61,752 bases of DNA, from the NCBI GenBank assembly GCA_021740915.1, contig JAIOYW010000021.1:1-61752 (forward strand). Reading direction: 5' to 3'. Each line of letters starts with the position of its first letter. Positions within the stretch are counted from its first letter, which is position 1. The notes under the pieces were generated by a model, which was not told where the DNA came from, did no database searches, and saw nothing but the letters and a program-made list of their open reading frames with translations. A program made the translations under genes and the position numbers. The DNA is from Ignavibacteriales bacterium (lineage in GTDB: Bacteria; Bacteroidota; Ignavibacteria; Ignavibacteriales; Melioribacteraceae). Positions 54,000-61,752 of this stretch are shown here, piece by piece.

Positions 54000-56129
54000 T
54001 TAAAGCAATCCAAACGTTTTCCTGAGCATCCATTCAATTGCAAGCAAAATCAGCGGGATAAGCAATAACAAAAAATTCGTCCTCAGATCGAACTCAGAGG
54101 CAATAATTTTCTCGGTTGATGAAGAACGGGTGATTTTTACCAGCCGGTCAATCAGTTCCTGTGAGTTAGCGAGCGAAAAATAATCGCCGCCAGTTTCGCC
54201 TGATAACGAATATAACAAAGTCCTGTTTAATTTCAAATCTATTTTTTCGGGGTCAATTGCTCCGACTACAAAGGAACCCTTTGCAGAGTAGTTCAATCCG
54301 CTTCCTTTAAAATCGACTAATCCGGTGTAAGAATAATTACCCGGGGGAAGCTGCCCAAATGAAATTTTATAAAATCCGCTTCCTTCGGGTATCAGAGGGA
54401 GACTTGTCGGATTATTATCCGGATTTATAGTAACTGATACATCTGCGTTTTCGACCGGATTTAATCCATCATCAAAAACCTGAGCGATAAATTGAGTTTC
54501 CTCTCCCGATATAAAAGATTTTTTAACCGGTTTTACGTAAATATTATCTCTGTTTCCGGCAGCATGAAGCCATCTTATCGCCGCAGAAACGAAATTATCA
54601 TAAAATCCTTCAATTTTAGAATTATTCTGAAGTTTCCACTTCCATGTATCGGAAGCGAGAAGAGCCAGACTCCGGGAATTGTAAATATCGCGCGAAATAT
54701 ACACCGGCTTATCAGTCGGGACATTCCTGATACCAGCCTTCAGAAGGGTCACAGAACCTGGTTTGGGAAGCGCTTTAATTCCGGGATAAACCACCGGAGG
54801 CAATTCATCAAACCTGAATGAATTCAATGCCTGATAATTCACAACGGAGGAGCGGCTATCGGCAAGCCAGGGCTGAAATTCGGTAACTTCATTCGATACA
54901 CTGAATGAAAACGGCAGAACCTCATTAAATCTTACAAGTTTTTTTAAATCGGTATCCCTGTTAACAAAAAACAGGACAGGCTTTTTTCTTTCGCTCAATG
55001 CTGTAACAAGTCTCCGGATGCGATCATCGGAAGTGGTATAGCCGGGAAAGCCGCAGAGTACAAACACATCTGAACTATCTGGTTTAACTGCGGAGAGTCC
55101 CTCATCGAGCGATTTACTTCCTGAAATCTCGATAAATCGTTTCACTTCGAAATCAGCATCACTGTTCAGCGCCTGATAAAGGAATCGCAGATCGGCAGAA
55201 GGCGCCCCGGCATACAGGGCAATTCTGATGCGGCTTTCACGCACCCGGATAAAAACCTGTTTTTTGTTGTTTTCCGCTGAAATTTCTCCGTTTACTGATT
55301 CCATTTTGAAATCAAGCCGTTTTTCGCCGGAACCTGTTGGAGTATATACGAATTCAAGATTTTGTCTTGAGTCCTTTGGAAAAATTACCGGACGGGATTC
55401 AAGAAACTTTCCATCTTCGTAGAAGCTAATGACCGGGTTTGCATTTTCAATTCCGTCATTTGCAATATCAACCGAGATCACACTTGCTCGTCCTGCGTAA
55501 ATCAGATCGTTATGGCTCACTGCCGTGATACGCAGGTCCTTCTGATCGGCGCTGTCGCCAACAGCAACTGTAAATACCGGAATTCCTTCTTTTGCTGCCT
55601 GGTAAACCGGATTTGATCCATCGGTGATAATTCCATCGGAAATGATCACTGCTGAAACGACATTCCGCTTATCATCTTTTAACTTTGTGATAATATTGTA
55701 AAGATTTGTCAGTGGTGAACTGAAATCCGGAGTGAAATCCTCCGGGTTATCAATTTCTTTAATATCAATTCCAAAGGATGCAAAAACAGTATTATCCGGC
55801 AGGGCCTCATTGAGCGATCTAAGAAAAGCAGTTATAGCGGCTGATTGATCTCCTTTGCCGGCAGCTGCAATCGAACTGGAATTATCAACGAAAACCACGT
55901 TCACCGGAGTATTTTCCTCGCGGCTGTTTAATCTGAAAACCGGCTCGAGCAGGATAAAAATAATAAGAAATATGGCTGTAGCCCGAAGCAGAAATAATAT
56001 TGACCTGAAAAGAAAGCTCAAAGGCGGCTGGGTTCGCCGGTAATGCAAATACGTAAACCCTGCTGAGAACAACAAGGCAATAAAAAGCCATATATACCCG
56101 GTACTTACCGAGAGGGAAAAATCACTCAT
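54000..56129 (-). CDS. Membrane protein with von Willebrand factor A domain
   Basis: A 709-residue protein anchored by two N-terminal membrane helices (about 12-29 and 41-61) and one C-terminal helix (about 685-703), with the large middle part outside the membrane. A VWA domain follows the second helix, with the metal-dependent site DNSSS (Asp82, Ser84, Ser86) and SAVIISDG. A glutamine-amidotransferase-like Rossmann segment (DVFVLCGFPGY, about 360-440) and Ig-like segments come after. Such proteins often belong with BatA-type or MoxR-linked complexes, but none of those genes is here. It is co-directional with surE, 49 bp apart. Confidence 0.82.
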   Translation of the reverse strand: MSDFSLSVSTGYIWLFIALLFSAGFTYLHYRRTQPPLSFLFRSILFLLRATAIFLIIFILLEPVFRLNSREENTPVNVVFVDNSSSIAAAGKGDQSAAITAFLRSLNEALPDNTVFASFGIDIKEIDNPEDFTPDFSSPLTNLYNIITKLKDDKRNVVSAVIISDGIITDGSNPVYQAAKEGIPVFTVAVGDSADQKDLRITAVSHNDLIYAGRASVISVDIANDGIENANPVISFYEDGKFLESRPVIFPKDSRQNLEFVYTPTGSGEKRLDFKMESVNGEISAENNKKQVFIRVRESRIRIALYAGAPSADLRFLYQALNSDADFEVKRFIEISGSKSLDEGLSAVKPDSSDVFVLCGFPGYTTSDDRIRRLVTALSERKKPVLFFVNRDTDLKKLVRFNEVLPFSFSVSNEVTEFQPWLADSRSSVVNYQALNSFRFDELPPVVYPGIKALPKPGSVTLLKAGIRNVPTDKPVYISRDIYNSRSLALLASDTWKWKLQNNSKIEGFYDNFVSAAIRWLHAAGNRDNIYVKPVKKSFISGEETQFIAQVFDDGLNPVENADVSVTINPDNNPTSLPLIPEGSGFYKISFGQLPPGNYSYTGLVDFKGSGLNYSAKGSFVVGAIDPEKIDLKLNRTLLYSLSGETGGDYFSLANSQELIDRLVKITRSSSTEKIIASEFDLRTNFLLLLIPLILLAIEWMLRKTFGLL

Positions 56130-56178
56130 TTATATTTTTTTCTTTCAGAATTACTGAATTGTGAATCATATCCGATTA

Positions 56179-56952
56179 TCAGATCTTTTCTTTTACTCTT
56201 TCAACACCCCATTTTTTCAGTGAGGGAAGGAGAGCGTAGTCAGTCAGATCGAAGTGTATCGGAGTAATCGAAATGCAATTGTTCTTAATAGCATACTGGT
56301 CGATATCGGGATTGATGTCACTTTCCATAAGGTTACCGGTGAGCCAGAAATATTTTTTACCGTAAGGATCAATCCTCTCTTCGTAAATATCGTCCCATTT
56401 GGATTTACCCTGTTTGGTAATATAAACCCCTTCTATTTCTTCGGAGGCTAAATCAGGAACATTAACATTAAGAAGTGTGCCATTCGGGAGTCCGTGCTTT
56501 TCAATTTCAAGTGCAAGTTCACAGGCTATTCTGCCTGCTTCTTCGAAATGCCCGGGAGTGTGACTTGTTATAGATATGGCGATTGCGGGTACATCCATAA
56601 TAGCTGCTTCACGAGCTGCCGAAACCGTGCCGGAATAGATTATATTTATAGCAGTGTTCGAGCCATGATTAATGCCTGAGACAACAAGATCGGGTGATTC
56701 TTTAAGGATATTCCGGATACCCATCTTTACACAGTCAGCAGGTGTCCCGTCAACTGCATACCCAAAAAACTTTCCGTCCTTAAAATACTCCGTGACCCTT
56801 AAAGGATTCTTCATTGTTATTGCATGTCCAACTGCGCTTTGTTCTGTTCTTGGGGCAACCACAACAACCTCGGCTATTTTTTCGAGGGCATCTTTTAATT
56901 TATGTATTCCGATTGAATCAATACCGTCGTCGTTGCTTATTAATATTTTCAA
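56179..56952 (-). CDS. surE: 5'/3'-nucleotidase SurE, TTG start
   Basis: A 257-residue metal-dependent phosphatase acting on nucleoside monophosphates. The active-site motif ISNDDGID is at the N-terminus, followed by GTPADCVKMG and SGINHGSN. The start is a TTG at 56952, giving the standard N-terminus MKILISNDDG; GGGAGG lies just before it. Starting earlier would translate the ribosome-binding site. First gene of the minus-strand run toward the VWA protein. Confidence 0.95.
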   Translation of the reverse strand: MKILISNDDGIDSIGIHKLKDALEKIAEVVVVAPRTEQSAVGHAITMKNPLRVTEYFKDGKFFGYAVDGTPADCVKMGIRNILKESPDLVVSGINHGSNTAINIIYSGTVSAAREAAIMDVPAIAISITSHTPGHFEEAGRIACELALEIEKHGLPNGTLLNVNVPDLASEEIEGVYITKQGKSKWDDIYEERIDPYGKKYFWLTGNLMESDINPDIDQYAIKNNCISITPIHFDLTDYALLPSLKKWGVERVKEKI

Positions 56953-57231
56953 AAAACCTCCCAAAATTAAACCCTAAATATAACCAAATGTAAGCACATG
57001 GGATAGATGGAGAAGGATGGGGAGTGGGAATGGGTGCTGAATTATAAAATTGCCGGGGCGAAACGAATATGATCAAATTAGTAAAATTTGGCTTAGTTTT
57101 TATATTCAAGCTAAAATTGGTTGCATTCACCCAATTTAAGGATGAATGAAAACGATTTATGGAATTTACAAAGTGGAGAATTAAAGAAAAAGTCACATTA
57201 ATTAAGTAACTTTACGTAAATTGAAATTTCT

Positions 57232-58527
57232 ATGAAAACTCATCATAAAATAATAAACGGTGATAGCAGACAAATGACTGAATTACCTGATAATTCGGTG
57301 CATTTGGCAATCACTTCTCCACCCTACTGGCAGCTCAAGGACTATGGGACTCATGATCAAATTGGGTTCCACGACAGTTACGAAAATTACATTAATAATT
57401 TAAATTTAGTTTGGTCAGAGTGTTACCGCACATTACACCATGGCTGCAGATTATGTGTCAATATCGGCGATCAATTTGCAAGAGCAGTATATTATGGCCG
57501 CTATAAGGTTATACCAATCCGCGAAGAGATAATAAAATTCTGTGAGAACATTGGATTCGACTATATGGGTGCAATTATTTGGCAAAAAGTAACCACTTCA
57601 AATACCACAGGTGGTGGTGTCCAGATGGGCTCATATCCTTATCCAAGAAACGGGATTCTAAAACTTGATTATGAATTTATTATAGTTTTTAAAAAACTTG
57701 GGGAAGCGCCAAAACCGACAAAAGAACAAAAAGAACTTTCAAAAATGACGGCTAACGAATGGAACACCAATTTTGCAGGCCATTGGAATTTTGCAGGAGC
57801 GAGACAAAACGGACATATTGCAATGTTTCCGGAAGAATTGCCAAATCGTTTAATTAAAATGTTTTCTTTTGTTGGTGAAACCATCCTTGATCCCTTCCTG
57901 GGTAGTGGTACAACAACATTATCAGCAAAAAAATTGGACAGAAATTCTGTCGGGTATGAAATCAATCCCGAATTTATACCATTAATAAAGGAAAAACTGA
58001 AGGTCGATCAGCATGATATTAATGGTACAGTATATGATTTTTCAATTCAGAAGAAAAAGAGTTTTGATATTGAAAAAGCTATCCGTGAACTTCCATATGT
58101 TTTCAAAGACCCGCATACGCTTGATAAAAAAATTGATATTAAAAAATTACAATTCGGCTCAATAATAGATAAAGATAGTAAACCACAACGGGAGGAGCTT
58201 TTTACTGTTAAGGAGGTTCTTAGCCCTGAGATATTAAAGTTAAGCAATGATTTAACAATAAAACTTATCGGCATTAAAGAGGATCCAGGAGCTAATGGTA
58301 AAGCGATGTCATTTCTAGTCGAAAAAATTAAAGGGAAGAGAGTGTTTTTAAAATACGACAATATTAAGCACGATCTTGAGAATAATTTACTTTGCTATCT
58401 CTACCTGGAAAATAAAACTTTTATTAATGCGCATTTATTGAAAAATGGTTTAGTTAAGGTGGATAGTAGTTTAGATTTTAAATACAAAGAAAAATTCCTA
58501 ATTTTCTCCAGGCAACACAATGGCTAA
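57232..58527 (+). CDS. Type II DNA methyltransferase (beta class, MjaI-like, probably N4-cytosine) with C-terminal SNase-like domain
   Basis: A 431-residue DNA methyltransferase. The catalytic motif SPPYW (29-33) comes before the SAM-binding motif DPFLGSG (220-226), the beta-class order; SPPYW suggests N4-cytosine methylation. The adjacent MjaI-like nuclease suggests the target CTAG. Residues about 326-428 form an added staphylococcal-nuclease-like domain (LTIKLIGIKE, GKRVFLKYD, LLCYLYLENKTFINAHLLKNG). Its catalytic positions are replaced: Lys344 for Arg35, Asn385 for Arg87, and no Asp40/Thr41 pair. It is probably a DNA-binding or structural part rather than a nuclease. It overlaps the nuclease gene by 8 bp. 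AT-rich codon use suggests transfer. Confidence 0.87.
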   Translation: MKTHHKIINGDSRQMTELPDNSVHLAITSPPYWQLKDYGTHDQIGFHDSYENYINNLNLVWSECYRTLHHGCRLCVNIGDQFARAVYYGRYKVIPIREEIIKFCENIGFDYMGAIIWQKVTTSNTTGGGVQMGSYPYPRNGILKLDYEFIIVFKKLGEAPKPTKEQKELSKMTANEWNTNFAGHWNFAGARQNGHIAMFPEELPNRLIKMFSFVGETILDPFLGSGTTTLSAKKLDRNSVGYEINPEFIPLIKEKLKVDQHDINGTVYDFSIQKKKSFDIEKAIRELPYVFKDPHTLDKKIDIKKLQFGSIIDKDSKPQREELFTVKEVLSPEILKLSNDLTIKLIGIKEDPGANGKAMSFLVEKIKGKRVFLKYDNIKHDLENNLLCYLYLENKTFINAHLLKNGLVKVDSSLDFKYKEKFLIFSRQHNG

Positions 58528-59155
58528 AGAGTGGATTTTGAATAGTGCGATGAACCGTTTCCAATTGAATTTTAAAAGAAATGTCGGACCGACTTCTGAA
58601 TCAATTAGAAAATGTTCACCTAAAACTCTTGATGAATGGCGTGAATATTATTTTAATAACGTCAAGACGAGGGAACATATTGAAAACTTAGGCAAAAAAC
58701 TTTATGTAAAAATTTCTGAGGTGATTCAGTCAGAAGTTGAGGATGTAACTGAGAACGACTGTATAGAATATATGACTCAGCTCGTTATTGACCGAACTTA
58801 CGATGGCTACATGACAGAAATACAAACTATTTATGGACAGTTACAAAACATTTTAGATGTTCCAATTCAGCCGGCTCCTGATGAGTGGGATAGATTGTTT
58901 AATGTCGATTTTTTCATTCAGGTTGGCAGGAATTATATTGGACTCCAAATCAAACCTGTTAATTCAGGGATTCAATTACCTGAAATCTTTAAAGAATATG
59001 CTTTACAGGGAGAGACTCATAAAAAATTCACTGAAGTATTTGGTGGAAAAGTCTTTTATTTATTTTCGACAAAGGTTGGTGATAAAAAAAAAATTCAAAA
59101 TCGTGAAGTTATTAACGAAATTAAACAAGAAATTATTCGGCTTGAATCTGAATAG
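58520..59155 (+). CDS. Type II restriction endonuclease, MjaI family
   Basis: A 211-residue nuclease resembling MjaI, which cuts CTAG. The N-terminus KEWILNSAMNRFQLNFKRNV and the PTSESIRKC segment are characteristic. The likely PD-(D/E)XK core is NVD (Asp130) followed by LQIKPV (Gln143, Lys145), a variant with Gln in the usual Glu place. The ATG lies within the end of the methyltransferase gene, so translation is coupled. The specificity is inferred from family resemblance. Confidence 0.82.
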   Translation: MAKEWILNSAMNRFQLNFKRNVGPTSESIRKCSPKTLDEWREYYFNNVKTREHIENLGKKLYVKISEVIQSEVEDVTENDCIEYMTQLVIDRTYDGYMTEIQTIYGQLQNILDVPIQPAPDEWDRLFNVDFFIQVGRNYIGLQIKPVNSGIQLPEIFKEYALQGETHKKFTEVFGGKVFYLFSTKVGDKKKIQNREVINEIKQEIIRLESE

Positions 59156-59344
59156 AATCCCAGACTATATTGTAAGTTCATTCTCTATCAGAGTTTAGTC
59201 CGGCATTCAATAGTTGTAAACCGATTAATTTTGAGGCTAAAACAGAAATATCCTCTGGATTTTATTGCGATATACGTCCTCAATGGTTTAAATACATTGC
59301 CTAAATATTGATAGTTCAATGGAGATGTGTATCGGATCCCTTCC

Positions 59345-60982
59345 CTACTTCACCACTTCGAGGGCGGCGTCAATATTAGAGACCACATATTCCTGCCCCA
59401 AAAAATCAACAAAACCAGCTTCCATCATGACGCGGCGGGGCTGATCCTGCACTCCGGATAGAATTAGTCTGCTGCCTTTCTTCTTAAGCGAATGAGCAAG
59501 TTCTTCGAGCACCTGGAGCCCTGTTGAATCAAGTACAGGCACATTTCGCATTCTGAGAATTACTGCTTTGGGGACAAGCCTTGCCTGATTAAGTTCTTCC
59601 CTGAATTTTTCGGCGGCGCCAAAGAAAAATGGACCGCTAACTTCAAATACTTCGACACCCGCAGGAATTTTTCTTGTAGCGATTGAGAAAGGATCGGGAG
59701 ATTCGTCTTCATCCTCAGAACCGCTTGTGATAGTCTGAACTGAAGCAACAGATGACATTCGGTGCATAAAGAGGAATACCGCAAGGATCATCCCGATCTC
59801 GATTGCTATTGTAAGATCGAAAATGATAGTCAGTCCGAATGTTGTTAGGAGCACGGACACGTCGCTTTTGGGAGCTTTCAGCACACGGATAAACCTCCTC
59901 CACTCGCTCATATTGTATGCAACCACTATAAGAATAGAGGCTAACACAGCAAGCGGAATATATCCGGCAAGTTTGCCCAGGAACAACATTACGAGCAGAA
60001 GCACCAGTGCATGGATCAATCCGGCAACGGGCGTTCTTCCGCCATTCTTTATATTTGTGGCAGTGCGTGCAATCGCTCCGGTGACCGGAATTCCTCCGAA
60101 GAGGGGCGAAAAAATATTAGCCGTACCCTGAGCAATAAGTTCCATATTAGAGCGATGTTTTCCTCCGATCATACCATCGGCAACCACTGCACTCAGTAGC
60201 GCCTCAATTGCCGCAAGAATTGCTATTGTTGTTGCAGGACCAATCATAGCTTTTATCATTTGAAAATCGAGTGTGGGCATTGAGGGCATCGGGATAGATG
60301 CATTGATTTCACCGAAACGGCTTCCGATCGTCTCCACAGGAACAGAGAAATAGCGTACGATGAAGGTCATAACTATAACAACAACTATTGATGCAGGTAT
60401 TTTACCAGTATAGCGGGGTAATATTATAAGACTTAAAAGCGACAAGGAGCCCACTGCAAATGCGGGATAACTCACAGAATGGAGCGAGGTGAAAATCATC
60501 TGCCATTTGGGAATAAAATCCGATGGAAGAGATTCGATTCCGAGTCCGAGAAAATCTTTCATCTGAGATGAAAATATAATTACTGCAATTCCCGAGGTAA
60601 AACCAATAATAACAGGCTGAGGGATAAACTTTATCACTTTGCCGAGTTTTGCAAAGCCCATTATTACAAGAATAATCCCCGCCATAAGTGTTGCGGTCAT
60701 CAGTCCATTAATGCCATACTGCTGAACTACCCCGTAAACAATTACGATGAATGCACCTGTCGGTCCGCCGATCTGAACGCGGCTGCCACCAAGAGCTGAG
60801 ACAAAAAATCCGCCTATTATTCCGGTAATTATACCCTGCTCAGGGGATACTCCGCTGGCAATACCGAAAGCTATGGCAAGCGGTAGCGCAATTATCCCAA
60901 CGATAAGACCCGCTGAAAGATCAGCATAAAACTGCGGCAGGGAATAATTCCGCAGAGTTGTTATTATTTTTGGCTTTAACAT
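59345..60982 (-). CDS. SulP-family anion transporter with STAS domain
   Basis: A 545-residue inner-membrane transporter of the SLC26/SulP family, moving sulfate, bicarbonate or a similar anion. The ATG at 60982 is chosen over an upstream start because typical SulP sequence ([20 protein letters not shown]) follows. About a dozen membrane helices are followed by a cytoplasmic STAS domain (about 430-545) with [15 protein letters not shown] and [15 protein letters not shown]. The substrate cannot be fixed from sequence. No carbonic anhydrase is adjacent. Confidence 0.92.
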   Translation of the reverse strand: MLKPKIITTLRNYSLPQFYADLSAGLIVGIIALPLAIAFGIASGVSPEQGIITGIIGGFFVSALGGSRVQIGGPTGAFIVIVYGVVQQYGINGLMTATLMAGIILVIMGFAKLGKVIKFIPQPVIIGFTSGIAVIIFSSQMKDFLGLGIESLPSDFIPKWQMIFTSLHSVSYPAFAVGSLSLLSLIILPRYTGKIPASIVVVIVMTFIVRYFSVPVETIGSRFGEINASIPMPSMPTLDFQMIKAMIGPATTIAILAAIEALLSAVVADGMIGGKHRSNMELIAQGTANIFSPLFGGIPVTGAIARTATNIKNGGRTPVAGLIHALVLLLVMLFLGKLAGYIPLAVLASILIVVAYNMSEWRRFIRVLKAPKSDVSVLLTTFGLTIIFDLTIAIEIGMILAVFLFMHRMSSVASVQTITSGSEDEDESPDPFSIATRKIPAGVEVFEVSGPFFFGAAEKFREELNQARLVPKAVILRMRNVPVLDSTGLQVLEELAHSLKKKGSRLILSGVQDQPRRVMMEAGFVDFLGQEYVVSNIDAALEVVK

Positions 60983-61361
60983 AATTTTTCCGAAACAAAA
61001 CTTTAAAAATAGGGAGAAAAAAGCTAGGAATATATTCAAACACTATTGTTTGGAAGTTATTCGAGCTAAAAACGCATATATTTTTTAATGTTAAACTTGC
61101 GGATGAGCATCAATCAGGGTATGTTTTTAATTACTAAATCCCCCCTGTCGGTTCTGTCGCGGTGATGTTCGTCATAATAAAATCAGTATGTCACGTCTGT
61201 AATTTTTAACGAAGTATTAGTTCTACAACTTTTTTAGTTGTATGCCGAAAATGTTGTTTGTGTATTCACTTAATCGTCCGATGAATCAGTTCTTTCAGTG
61301 TCCTTTGAAAATAACCGGATTATTCCTATATTATTTTACAATTTCATTACGAAATAATACA
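60983..61361. other. Divergent intergenic region, about 380 bp
   Basis: It lies between the SulP gene (minus) and the AAA-ATPase-like gene (plus). AT-rich; the segment ACTAAATCCCCCCTGTCGG (61133-61151) stands out only by composition. No gene or repeat-family hairpin is seen. Confidence 0.5.
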
Positions 61362-61752
61362 ATGACTAAGAAGAAAATACCTTACGGTATATCCAATTTT
61401 GAAGCTATTAAGAACGATAATTACTATTATGTTGACAAAACAAAATATCTTGAATTTTTAGAATCTATAAACGAAAAATATCTCTTTTTCCTTCGGCCCC
61501 GTAAGTTTGGTAAGTCATTATTTATCTCCCTGCTTCAATATTATTATGGAATAGAGCATAAAGATAAGTTCGATAAACTCTTTTCTGAATACTATATCGG
61601 GAAAAAACCTACGCCAAAAGCAAATAGCTACCATATGCTGAAATTTGACTTCAGCGGGATTAACACTTATGATGCGAAAAGTACATTTTCGAGCTTTAAA
61701 GAGAAAGTAATTGACGGAATAATCGCCTTTCAAAATTCATATAGAATTTTCA
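61362..61752 (+). CDS. AAA-ATPase-like protein (DUF1703-type), truncated by the window end
   Basis: Only the first 130 residues are present and the reading frame is open to the edge. The start MTKKKIPYGISNFEAI, then YYYVDKTKYLEFLE and FFLRPRKFGKSLFIS, match the N-terminus of the predicted AAA-ATPase family that usually carries a C-terminal PD-(D/E)XK nuclease (DUF1703). The GKS is the Walker A end. These genes are frequent and multi-copy in Bacteroidota genomes. The nuclease part cannot be checked here. Confidence 0.85.
   Translation, partial: MTKKKIPYGISNFEAIKNDNYYYVDKTKYLEFLESINEKYLFFLRPRKFGKSLFISLLQYYYGIEHKDKFDKLFSEYYIGKKPTPKANSYHMLKFDFSGINTYDAKSTFSSFKEKVIDGIIAFQNSYRIF

Noticed and set aside
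1-61752. tRNA, rRNA or known riboswitches in the intergenic regions
   Set aside because: I looked at every gap over 200 bp and saw no cloverleaf or recognisable aptamer; a tool search could still find a small RNA.

Overview
The window looks like a chromosome segment from the Ignavibacteria/Chlorobi side of the Bacteroidota superphylum. Four large exported proteins end in type IX secretion (T9SS) type A sorting domains with the motif QNYPNPFNPxTxI. Most coding regions have moderate GC, while the two restriction-modification loci look more AT-rich. This placement is inferred from protein signatures; there is no rRNA or tRNA in the window.

Layout. (1) 1-24.2 kb: a surface/secretome region with four T9SS cargo genes. 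The first is a 3,726-residue protein built of seven blocks of seven FG-GAP repeats, joined by six IPT/TIG domains. Next come two paralogues sharing DUF11, choice-of-anchor A, beta-propeller and sorting domains, one headed by SdrD_B-like domains and the other by a thioester-type domain. The fourth is a BNR/sialidase-like protein. (2) 24.4-31.8 kb: envelope and periplasmic enzymes: a lipoprotein MsrA, a serine beta-lactamase-fold hydrolase, a Tricorn-like protease and a TPR protein. (3) 31.9-35.4 kb: a compact four-gene operon: small unknown protein, XRE regulator, Vsr-Dcm fusion, and a restriction enzyme with a B3-like C-terminus. (4) 35.8-40.9 kb: acyl-CoA synthetase, PepD, a YchF-family NTPase and a small exported protein. 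(5) 40.9-42.3 kb: a gene-free block of repeats. (6) 42.3-48.5 kb: an RND efflux pair, a divergent DUF2202 lipoprotein and a class D beta-lactamase homologue. (7) 48.8-57.0 kb: a minus-strand run reading surE, VWA protein, bacteriohemerythrin, comF, leuS, serS. (8) 57.2-59.2 kb: an MjaI-like restriction-modification pair whose methyltransferase carries a degenerate staphylococcal-nuclease-like domain. (9) 59.3 kb to the end: a SulP transporter and the start of an AAA-ATPase-like gene cut by the window edge.

The most unusual protein is the 7 x 7 propeller string (49 FG-GAP repeats). The most unusual non-coding signal is an interspersed hairpin family. Its stems change sequence on both arms in a compensated way, a TATAAACGTTTG-like flank stays constant, and neighbouring hairpins are mostly 52-53 bp apart, close to five helical turns. 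It occupies five intergenic clusters. Two restriction-modification systems with unusual fusions (Vsr-Dcm; methyltransferase-SNase) and a thioester-type domain on a T9SS cargo also deserve a look.
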